5,296 nucleotides of DNA from Bacteroidota bacterium. Lineage in GTDB: Bacteria > Bacteroidota > Rhodothermia > Balneolales > Balneolaceae. The notes beneath the pieces are model-generated. The model did no database searches and was not told where the DNA came from. It was given only the letters and a program-made list of their open reading frames with translations. Where the stretch lies: positions 1-5,296 of the forward strand of contig JAGXIS010000167.1 in the NCBI GenBank assembly GCA_024635465.1, given 5' to 3'. The position numbers were made by a program, and so were the translations under genes. Within the stretch, counting starts at the first letter, position 1. Every line of letters begins with the position of its first letter. Positions 1 to 4,613 of the stretch are shown here, piece by piece.

Positions 1-1
1 A

Positions 2-547
2 GGAAAAGCTTTTGTATTGGGCAAGAATATCGACACTGATCAAATTATTCCGGCAGCACACCTTGTTTATAGTCTGGACGATCCTGAAGAGCGAAAACTC
101 TATGGAAAATATGCCCTCTCAGGTGTACCGGCAGCAGAGTCTGGATTGCCAAAAGGGGGTATATCACTGACAAGGGAAGGCGAAACTGAAAGCCAATTCA
201 AGATCATCGTTGCGAGTGATAATTTTGGCTGCGGATCATCTCGTGAACACGCACCGGCTTGTTTGGAGATTGCCGGTATTGAAGCCATTGTCACACCTTC
301 ATATGCCCGGATTTTTTACAGAAATTCAGTGGATGGCGGATTTTTGATCCCTTTTGAGAGTTTTGAGGATTTAAGCAGTGAAATTCATACCGGTGATGAA
401 TTGGAGATTGATCAGGTGAACCACAAACTCAAAAATGTTACACAGGATAAAGAGTATCGAATTAAACCCCTGGGTAGTGTTGCAGATATTGTACATGCCG
501 GCGGGATTTTTGAATATGCACGTCAAAATGGAATGGTGCCCAGATAA
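2..547 (+). CDS. leuD: 3-isopropylmalate dehydratase (isomerase) small subunit, 5' partial
   Basis: Small subunit of isopropylmalate isomerase, which with LeuC converts 2-isopropylmalate to 3-isopropylmalate in leucine synthesis; cytoplasmic. The reading frame is open from the window edge (frame beginning at base 2), so the true start lies outside. A TTG at 17 is in frame, but the preceding residues GKAFV fit the family and make it an internal codon. Counting visible residues, NIDTDQIIPA is at 9-18, the swivel-domain signature DNFGCGSSREHAP at 73-85 and YARIFYRNSVDGG at about 101-113. The NIDTDQIIPA form resembles the plant/archaeal-type small subunit more than enterobacterial LeuD. Visible length is 181 residues, probably only a few short of complete. 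Its TAA stop shares a base with the leuB start (TAATG), so the two are probably translationally coupled. leuC is expected upstream but is not visible. An aconitase-like relative with another substrate is possible, but the leuB neighbour argues for LeuD. Confidence 0.93.
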   Translation, partial: GKAFVLGKNIDTDQIIPAAHLVYSLDDPEERKLYGKYALSGVPAAESGLPKGGISLTREGETESQFKIIVASDNFGCGSSREHAPACLEIAGIEAIVTPSYARIFYRNSVDGGFLIPFESFEDLSSEIHTGDELEIDQVNHKLKNVTQDKEYRIKPLGSVADIVHAGGIFEYARQNGMVPR

Positions 548-1644
548 TGAACAGAGTTGAAATTGTAGTCCTCCCCGGTGATGGAATTGGTCCGGAGGTA
601 ATATATGTTGCCATTGATCTCTTAAAAGCGGTATGCAGACAGTACGATACAGAATTAATTGTGACCGAGCTGCCATTCGGTGGCACATGCTACGAAGAGT
701 ATGGATCACCCGTAACAGAAGAAATATTGAACAAATGTAAAAAGGCGAAGTTTGTGCTTCTGGGTGCTGTTGGCGGCCCTCAATGGGACGACCTCAACCC
801 CGACAAGCGCCCGGAAGCCGCCTTATTACAACTCAGAAAGGAGCTAGGCGTATTTGCAAACCTCAGGCCTATTAACGTGTTTCCGGCCCTTTCCAGTGCT
901 TCCTCTTTAAAAAAAGAGATCCTGGATGGAACTGATATTCTGATTGTGAGGGAATTAACCGGTGGAATCTATTTTGGCAAGCCCAGATTTACATCTGAAG
1001 AAAATGGTGATCCCTTTTCTGTGGATACGATGAAATATAGTCGATCAGAAGTGCGAAGAGTCGCCAAAGTCGCTTTTGAAGCTGCAAGGTTAAGGGATGG
1101 GAGGGTTTGTTCAGTCGATAAAGCAAATGTTTTGGAGAGCTCTCGAATGTGGAGAAAATCGATCATTGAACTCTCTGAGGAATATCCGGATGTTGAACTC
1201 ACTCACATGTTGGTTGATAATTGCGCCATGCAGATTATTCGACAGCCGACTCAATTTGACGTCATGGTTACAGGTAACTTGTTCGGCGATATCCTGAGTG
1301 ATGCGGCTTCCATGCTGACCGGTTCTCTGGGAATGTTACCCTCCGCCAGCATCGGTGGTGAAAATGGTCTTTACGAACCGGTTCACGGCTCTGCCCCGGA
1401 CATTGCCGGAAAAGGAGTGGCAAACCCTCTCGCAGCTGTTGCCTCAGCGGCTCTACTCTGCAGATATTCTCTCAAACTGGAAGGAGCTGCTCAACAGATT
1501 GAATCAGCAATTATTTCTGTCCTGGAACAAGGCCTCCGAACCGCAGATCTGTTTACGGAGGAACCCGGAACCAAACTCGTCGGAACTGATGAGATTGCAT
1601 CCGCTCTGATGGAGTTTGTACAACAGAGTGAAAATGTAAACTGA
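547..1644 (+). CDS. leuB: 3-isopropylmalate dehydrogenase
   Basis: NAD-dependent oxidative decarboxylase that turns 3-isopropylmalate into 2-oxoisocaproate, the third step of leucine synthesis; cytoplasmic and normally a homodimer. The 365-residue length is usual for the family. Visible motifs in order are LPGDGIGPEV (9-18), FANLRPI (103-109), RELTGGIYFG (135-144), VDKANVLESSRMWR (190-203), VDNCAMQ (223-229), NLFGDILSDAASM (244-256) and the NAD-site block EPVHGSAPDIAGKG (277-290). By family comparison the substrate Arg residues are R97, R107 and R135, the catalytic pair is Y142 and K192, and the metal-binding Asp residues are D224, D248 and D252. D285 sits where NAD-preferring enzymes carry Asp. 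RELTGGIYFG separates it from isocitrate and tartrate dehydrogenases. The ATG start overlaps the leuD stop by one base with no strong Shine-Dalgarno site, implying coupled translation. A hairpin follows 12 bases after the TGA stop. Confidence 0.97.
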   Translation: MNRVEIVVLPGDGIGPEVIYVAIDLLKAVCRQYDTELIVTELPFGGTCYEEYGSPVTEEILNKCKKAKFVLLGAVGGPQWDDLNPDKRPEAALLQLRKELGVFANLRPINVFPALSSASSLKKEILDGTDILIVRELTGGIYFGKPRFTSEENGDPFSVDTMKYSRSEVRRVAKVAFEAARLRDGRVCSVDKANVLESSRMWRKSIIELSEEYPDVELTHMLVDNCAMQIIRQPTQFDVMVTGNLFGDILSDAASMLTGSLGMLPSASIGGENGLYEPVHGSAPDIAGKGVANPLAAVASAALLCRYSLKLEGAAQQIESAIISVLEQGLRTADLFTEEPGTKLVGTDEIASALMEFVQQSENVN

Positions 1645-1656
1645 TTCGATTACATT

Positions 1657-1684
1657 AAACCCCTATTCAGGGGTTTGGGTTTTT
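1657..1684 (+). terminator. hairpin plus short T-run after leuB, probable terminator
   Basis: An 8-bp perfect stem, AAACCCCT (1657-1664) against AGGGGTTT (1669-1676), with loop ATTC, is followed by GGGTTTTT. It begins 12 bases after the leuB stop. The T-run is short and separated from the stem by three G, so termination strength is uncertain. The same hairpin recurs inverted at 2002-2023, so it may instead be the edge of a repeat cluster. Confidence 0.5.
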
Positions 1685-1698
1685 GGACTTACGCCCCC

Positions 1699-1720
1699 AC
1701 CCCAATTTGGCAATTGGGGT
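1699..1720. repeat. perfect hairpin, 9-bp stem
   Basis: ACCCCAATT (1699-1707) pairs with AATTGGGGT (1712-1720) around loop TGGC. The loop region TTGGCAA also occurs in the hairpin at 1963-1982, which suggests related units. Confidence 0.65.
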
Positions 1721-1793
1721 TATTCATGTTCAACCCTGAAGGGTTGTTTTTTGACTTGAACCCATCCATTTATTAATAACATGTTTGGGATGG
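1720..1793 (+). repeat. direct repeat, copy A
   Basis: Starts TTATTC, contains the 20-base core CCTGAAGGGTTGTTTTTTGA at 1735-1754, then CATCC, and ends GGGATGG. Copy B at 1833-1909 has the same order of blocks. The second half can fold CCATCC (1762-1767) with GGATGG (1788-1793). Outside the core the copies have diverged, mostly in the loop. Confidence 0.7.
1731..1752 (+). terminator. terminator-like hairpin with six T
   Basis: CAACCC (1731-1736) pairs with GGGTTG (1741-1746) around loop TGAA and is followed directly by six T (1747-1752), the best intrinsic-terminator shape in the window. It lies 87 bases past the leuB stop and could be a backup terminator. The same core in copy B keeps the six T but has a weaker stem. 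Confidence 0.45.
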
Positions 1794-1832
1794 TATATAT
1801 GAAATTTCAACTAGGTAATTTAGTAATGGTGT

Positions 1833-1909
1833 TTATTCGTATTTATCCTGAAGGGTTGTTTTTTGAATTGTGCACATCCAAAAGTTTTTTATCTCTAAAA
1901 AAGGGATGG
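1833..1909 (+). repeat. direct repeat, copy B
   Basis: Second copy of the unit at 1720-1793: TTATTC at 1833-1838, the identical 20-base core at 1847-1866, CATCC at 1875-1879 and GGGATGG at 1903-1909. The terminal CATCC/GGATG pairing is kept, and an inner TTTTTTA (1885-1891) and TAAAAAA (1896-1902) can extend it. Keeping the outer pairing while the interior changes is consistent with selection on structure, although two copies are too few to prove it. Confidence 0.65.
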
Positions 1910-1932
1910 TTTGAATAGCACCTCAAGTCACA

Positions 1933-1950
1933 GATTTGCTTTAGCAAATC
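1933..1950. repeat. perfect hairpin, 7-8-bp stem
   Basis: GATTTGC (1933-1939) pairs with GCAAATC (1944-1950) around TTTA, or with an eighth pair and a two-base loop. GCAAATC recurs in the next hairpin (1963-1982). Confidence 0.6.
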
Positions 1951-1962
1951 CAATGTAAATGA

Positions 1963-1982
1963 CCCTGATTGGCAAATCAGGG
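1963..1982. repeat. perfect hairpin, 8-bp stem
   Basis: CCCTGATT (1963-1970) pairs with AATCAGGG (1975-1982) around GGCA. No T-run follows, so it is not an intrinsic terminator in the + direction. Confidence 0.6.
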
Positions 1983-2001
1983 AATAATGATATATAGTAC
2001 C

Positions 2002-2023
2002 TGAACCCCTGAATAGGGGTTCA
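2002..2023. repeat. perfect hairpin, inverted copy of the one after leuB
   Basis: TGAACCCCT (2002-2010) pairs with AGGGGTTCA (2015-2023) around GAAT. Its 18-base core is the exact reverse complement of the core at 1658-1675, making this pair the outer inverted boundary of the cluster. Confidence 0.7.
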
Positions 2024-2075
2024 ATGACTTTTTGGGTAGGTAGATTGAGTATTTTCCATTTCGACTGTCACCTAT

Positions 2076-2091
2076 TAAATTGTACAATTTA
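2076..2091. promoter_or_regulatory. 16-bp perfect palindrome, possible operator
   Basis: TAAATTGTACAATTTA reads the same on both strands, with centre GTAC. It lies 167 bases upstream of the AhpD-like gene start. No loop separates the arms, which suits a dimeric protein site better than an RNA hairpin. No regulator is encoded in the window, so the binding partner is unknown. Confidence 0.35.
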
Positions 2092-2140
2092 TTTTAGTGT
2101 AAGACCTTATACAGTACATTAATAATCTATCCAATCAGAC

Positions 2141-2167
2141 TGTTATCATAAATTTTGAATGATAACA
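2141..2167. promoter_or_regulatory. 9-9-9 inverted repeat, possible operator
   Basis: TGTTATCAT (2141-2149) and ATGATAACA (2159-2167) are perfect inverted arms separated by nine bases. The geometry fits a winged-helix dimer site. Its place 90 bases before the arsenosugar genes makes an ArsR-like regulator an attractive but unproven candidate. Confidence 0.4.
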
Positions 2168-2205
2168 CTCGAAATTCGTTTCATTACGTATGTATAGGTT
2201 TATTA

Positions 2206-2229
2206 GATTGAATTCAATCGATGATCATC
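2206..2229. promoter_or_regulatory. two abutting perfect palindromes, possible operator
   Basis: GATTGAATTCAATC (2206-2219) is directly followed by GATGATCATC (2220-2229), both perfectly palindromic. They end 28 bases before the ATG at 2258, where a repressor would overlap a promoter or the transcription start. A clear -35/-10 or Bacteroidota-type -33/-7 pair could not be placed here. Confidence 0.4.
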
Positions 2230-2257
2230 ATCAAAACATTATAAATCTTTTAATCAC

Positions 2258-2593
2258 ATGGATAAAACATACTACAATCCGGAAGACTTGAAAAAGTTTG
2301 GGGATATCGGAGAATTTCAAAAAGAGTTGGGCGATAAATTTTTTGACTACTACGGAACCGTTTTTGCTGATAGCGCACTCTCTGCAAAAGAAAAGGCCAT
2401 TATTGCGTTGGCAGTTTCCCACGCTGTCCAGTGTCCATACTGCATTGACGCATATACTCAGGAAAGTCTGGAGAAAGGATTTTCAGAAGAACAGATGATG
2501 GAAGCTGTTCATGTAGCCGCAGCTATTCGCGGAGGAGCATCTCTGGTTCACGGTGTGCAGATGATGAATAAAATCAATAAGCTCAGCATGTAA
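2258..2593 (+). CDS. arsenosugar biosynthesis-associated AhpD/CMD-like (peroxidase-like) protein
   Basis: A 111-residue member of the AhpD/carboxymuconolactone-decarboxylase fold, of the peroxidase-like type found next to ArsS; cytoplasmic, with no signal peptide or membrane segment. The core is LSAKEKAIIALAVSHAVQ (41-58) followed by the redox motif C59-P-Y-C62, then helical MMEAVHVAAAIRGGASLVHG (80-99). Such CxxC proteins can act as disulfide-cycling peroxidases or reductases; the actual substrate is unknown. Compared with the AhpD pattern E-x11-C-x2-C-x3-H, the Glu position is Ala47 and the His position is Tyr66, so the usual proton relay is absent although both Cys remain. The ATG at 2258 is well placed for the domain, but no Shine-Dalgarno site is evident. 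It is followed after 102 bp by arsS on the same strand, and palindromes lie upstream. The family call rests on sequence style and the neighbour; the biochemical role is inferred. Confidence 0.88.
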   Translation: MDKTYYNPEDLKKFGDIGEFQKELGDKFFDYYGTVFADSALSAKEKAIIALAVSHAVQCPYCIDAYTQESLEKGFSEEQMMEAVHVAAAIRGGASLVHGVQMMNKINKLSM

Positions 2594-2695
2594 TTGCATA
2601 CATTTTTAAAAAAGAAGACCTTACAATCCCATTGGGTTTGGATCGTCGATCTACCCCTATTTGCCGGAAATTAGAACGATTAAAAACCGATACTC

Positions 2696-3742
2696 TTGAA
2701 ATCACTTATTGCACAAAGTCACTCGCTCTCAGACCCGAAGATTCAGTTGGATGTGATTAATAATCACAACGAAAAGATCAGAAGTCTGGAGAAGTTTGGG
2801 GATAAGATGGATAATATCGGACTTTTCCCCTTGAAACCGACCGGAGTTGAGATTTTTCAGATGAATGTTGGTTACATGTGTAATATGACTTGTAAACATT
2901 GTCATGTAGATGCAGGGCCTGACCGAAAAGAGATCATGACGAAGGAGACTTTTGAACAGTGCCTGGTAGCTCTGAATCACCCATCCATTCATACCATAGA
3001 TCTGACCGGCGGAGCTCCTGAAATGAATCCTCATTTTCGATGGTTTATAGATGAAGTATCGAAATTGGGCAAACATATCATCGTCCGTTCTAATCTGACC
3101 ATTTTGGACACCAAAAAGTTTGAGGATCTGCCCCAATTTATGGCCGATCGAGGTGTTGAAATTACATGTTCACTTCCATTCTACAGTAAACGGCGTACAG
3201 ACGCGCAACGGGGAGATGGCACGTATGACAAATCCATGAAAATTCTTAAAGTGCTCAATGAAATCGGATACGGGAAAGAGGAGTCCGGATTGCTCTTAAA
3301 CCTTGTATACAACCCGGTGGGTGCATTTTTACCCCCTGATCAGGAGTCACTCAAACAGGATTATAAAGATCGTCTATGGGAAGATCACGGAATTGTATTT
3401 AATGATCTCTATACGATTACAAATTTGCCCATCAGTCGTTATCTGAATTTTCTGGTGATGAGTGATAATCTGGAAGAGTATATGGAAAAACTTGTTACGT
3501 CATTTAATCCATCCGCCGCAATAGGAGTCATGTGCCGAAATACGATCTCAATTGGTTGGGATGGCGCCTTGTACGATTGTGATTTCAATCAGATGTTGAA
3601 CTTAAGAACCAATCACGGCGCACTCGATCACATCAATGATTGGAATATCAAACAGCTCAACAACCGCGAAATTATCCTCAATCAACACTGTTACGGCTGC
3701 ACTGCCGGTGCAGGAAGTAGTTGTGGTGGAGCTACGGTGTGA
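2696..3742 (+). CDS. arsS: arsenosugar biosynthesis radical SAM protein ArsS
   Basis: Radical SAM enzyme of the ArsS family. Characterised members join the 5'-deoxyadenosyl group of SAM to dimethylated arsenic, giving 5'-deoxy-5'-dimethylarsinoyl-adenosine, the arsenosugar precursor. The 348-residue protein has the 4Fe-4S motif C62-x3-C66-x2-C69 (YMCNMTCKHCHVDAGPD), a GGAPE block (105-109) in the place of the GGE-type SAM-binding motif, and a Cys-rich C-terminal domain with C280, C295 and C332-YG-C335 plus C343 in GSSCGGA. Relatives may have selenocysteine in this C-terminal region; here these sites are TGT/TGC codons and the only TGA is the stop after GGATV. The start is taken as TTG at 2696: an in-frame TAA lies at 2681, the next Met is residue 38, and the lost segment (SLIAQSHSLSDPKIQL) looks like the family's N-terminus. 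It lies 102 bp after the AhpD-like gene, probably co-transcribed. No arsM is in view. Confidence 0.92.
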   Translation: MKSLIAQSHSLSDPKIQLDVINNHNEKIRSLEKFGDKMDNIGLFPLKPTGVEIFQMNVGYMCNMTCKHCHVDAGPDRKEIMTKETFEQCLVALNHPSIHTIDLTGGAPEMNPHFRWFIDEVSKLGKHIIVRSNLTILDTKKFEDLPQFMADRGVEITCSLPFYSKRRTDAQRGDGTYDKSMKILKVLNEIGYGKEESGLLLNLVYNPVGAFLPPDQESLKQDYKDRLWEDHGIVFNDLYTITNLPISRYLNFLVMSDNLEEYMEKLVTSFNPSAAIGVMCRNTISIGWDGALYDCDFNQMLNLRTNHGALDHINDWNIKQLNNREIILNQHCYGCTAGAGSSCGGATV

Positions 3743-3774
3743 ACACCCCCTCAGAGGAATAGCAACCTCCCTCC

Positions 3775-3898
3775 CCGTCACATTGAGCGCAGGTGAGGAG
3801 CGTATGCGATGAGGCGAAGTCGAAATGTCCTCGCCATGGCAAGGTGTTCTCGACTTCGTTTGGTCACTATCGTTCCCGCTCTGCGCTCGAACCGACGG
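3775..3898. repeat. imperfect palindromic intergenic element, 61-base arms
   Basis: Arm 3775-3835 and the reverse complement of 3838-3898 align without gaps at 39 of 61 positions, with only AT at the centre (GCCATGGC, 3833-3840). Conserved blocks are CCGTC at the outer ends, GAGCGCAG (3785-3792) with CTGCGCTC (3881-3888), and CGAAGTCGA (3815-3823) with TCGACTTCG (3850-3858). It is clearly G+C-richer than its flanks. From memory, intergenic elements with ATTGAGCG and GAAGTCGA words are dispersed in many Bacteroidota-like genomes; this was not checked. No transposase or direct target repeat was found. Confidence 0.75.
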
Positions 3899-3996
3899 TT
3901 GGGTATATGTTTAAAAAACAAAAACCTTAATACATCGCATTGAACCTTTCAGCAAACTCAATTCTACCATAATCGAAATCCCACTCCACTCTGAAC

Positions 3997-4066
3997 ACTT
4001 TTCACTTTCCACTTTTCACTTTTCACTTCTATCTTTTCACTTTCCACTTTTCACTTCTAACTTTTC
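3997..4066. repeat. tandem array of ten heptamers (ACTTTTC consensus)
   Basis: Seventy bases divide exactly into ten 7-mers: five ACTTTTC, two ACTTTCC, two ACTTCTA and one TCTTTTC. A 24-base segment at 3998-4021 recurs exactly at 4033-4056, a shift of 35 bases or five units, so a block of heptamers was duplicated at a higher level. The pattern matches the short tandemly repeated sequences known from intergenic DNA of cyanobacteria and others. The array ends 64 bp before the OsmC start, so a change in copy number would alter the upstream region but no protein. Confidence 0.85.
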
Positions 4067-4130
4067 CCACTACTAATCATTTTCTATATTCTATCACAAA
4101 CAAAATCAACGTAAAAAATCACGCAAGATT

Positions 4131-4550
4131 ATGAAAATCACAATCAATCGTTTGAATGATGCGGTTCACATGGAAGCTAAAAATGAGGACGGAGTTACTC
4201 TCCAAATGGATGGTACTCAAGAAATTGGAGGCATAAATGGTGGATTTCGACCCATGCAGATGTTATTGGCCGCCGCGGGGGGGTGTTCTGCCATCGATGT
4301 GATTGGTATTCTAAAAAAACAGCGTCAAAATCCGGATGATCTTAAAATAGAAGTGACCGGTGAACGAGTGGATGTTGGCACTTACTCCGAATTCAAATCA
4401 ATAAATATTCATTTTATTCTAAAAGGCTCGCATTTGGAAGAGAGTAAAGTGGCACGAGCCATCGATCTCTCTCTGAGCAAATACTGCTCTGTTTCCAAAA
4501 CATTGGAAAAAACAGCGACGATCACGAGTAGCTACAAAATTGTAAAATAG
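4131..4550 (+). CDS. OsmC family protein (peroxiredoxin-like)
   Basis: A 139-residue OsmC-family protein, the usual family length; cytoplasmic, no signal peptide. The family contains thiol peroxidases acting on organic hydroperoxides (OsmC, Ohr) and less understood YhfA-type members. The two conserved Cys are visible: C52 in AAGGCSAIDV (48-57) at the start of the central helix, and C119 in SKYCSVSKTL (116-125). The N-terminal beta region includes MDGTQEIGG followed by GFRPMQMLLAAAGGC, in which R40 fits the conserved Arg of the active site. The motif style is nearer to the YhfA-like subgroup than to Ohr, so the substrate is open. The ATG at 4131 is preceded by a weak purine stretch only. The metZ-type gene follows after 63 bp with no terminator seen, so they may share a transcript; a link to sulfur metabolism is an inference from that position. 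Confidence 0.88.
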   Translation: MKITINRLNDAVHMEAKNEDGVTLQMDGTQEIGGINGGFRPMQMLLAAAGGCSAIDVIGILKKQRQNPDDLKIEVTGERVDVGTYSEFKSINIHFILKGSHLEESKVARAIDLSLSKYCSVSKTLEKTATITSSYKIVK

Positions 4551-4613
4551 TTTAGACCCTTTACCCGTGATCTTTTAACTTAGATTAAACCACTCACAAC
4601 AAACTCCAAAAAA

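Larger units (their letters stand above)
1657..2023. repeat. cluster of nine hairpins bounded by inverted copies of one palindrome
   Basis: Nine potential hairpins lie in 367 bp: 1657-1676, 1699-1720, 1731-1746, 1762-1793, 1845-1856, 1875-1908, 1933-1950, 1963-1982 and 2002-2023. Five of the perfect ones have 6-9-bp stems and four-base loops (ATTC, TGGC, TGAA, GGCA, GAAT). The first and last share 18 exact bases in opposite orientation (1658-1675 and 2004-2021), telling from the loop ATTC versus GAAT. Two inner segments form a direct repeat. The layout resembles clusters of REP-type palindromes or a small non-autonomous element. No transposase is in the window, no target-site duplication was identified, and a structured RNA is not excluded. 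Confidence 0.6.
1645..2257. other. 613-bp non-coding gap between leuB and the arsenosugar genes
   Basis: No protein gene is convincing here on either strand. The longest tempting frame on the + strand (1790-1918, 42 codons) runs through a repeat and hairpins and resembles no family I know. The left two thirds (1657-2023) is a cluster of hairpins. The right third (2076-2229) holds four palindromes that look like protein-binding sites for the downstream genes. No tRNA or recognised RNA gene was seen. Confidence 0.75.
3743..4130. other. 388-bp non-coding gap between arsS and the OsmC gene
   Basis: No gene is seen on either strand. The gap holds a G+C-richer palindromic element (3775-3898), an unremarkable A+T-rich stretch (3899-3996), ten heptamer repeats (3997-4066) and a 64-bp A/T-rich leader before the OsmC start. 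No clear intrinsic terminator follows arsS; the palindromic element could fold in the transcript and serve as one, though it lacks a T-run. Confidence 0.75.

Noticed and set aside
17..19. TTG at 17 as the start of leuD
   Set aside because: The frame is open to the window edge and the residues before it (GKAFV) fit the family N-terminus, so the gene is cut by the window.
462..709. Reverse-strand frames across leuD and leuB (371-709 and 462-686)
   Set aside because: They are antisense shadows of strongly recognised coding sequence and show no family motif.
1790..1918. 42-codon open frame from an ATG at 1790
   Set aside because: It crosses direct-repeat copy B and several hairpins, has no ribosome-binding site, and resembles no family I know. 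More likely a chance frame.
1657..2023. CRISPR array or integron attC array
   Set aside because: There are no regularly spaced identical repeats with unique spacers, no cas or integrase gene, and the hairpins differ in sequence.
2236..2257. TATAAA at 2240-2245 as a -10 box
   Set aside because: It has no matching -35 at proper spacing and would leave almost no leader before the ATG at 2258, so it was not annotated.
2729..3136. 135-residue reverse-strand frame inside arsS
   Set aside because: It lies opposite the radical SAM core, with no motif of its own, and is explained as a shadow frame.
3740..3790. Readthrough of the arsS TGA as selenocysteine
   Set aside because: GGATV followed by stop fits the family's usual end, and the following codons (Thr-Pro-Pro) lead into repeat DNA without a SECIS-like hairpin.
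3997..4066. CRISPR array
   Set aside because: Contiguous 7-base units with no spacers: a simple tandem repeat.
4551..4613. SAM-type riboswitch before metZ
   Set aside because: The 63-bp gap shows no recognisable SAM-I or SAM-II core or stable stem.
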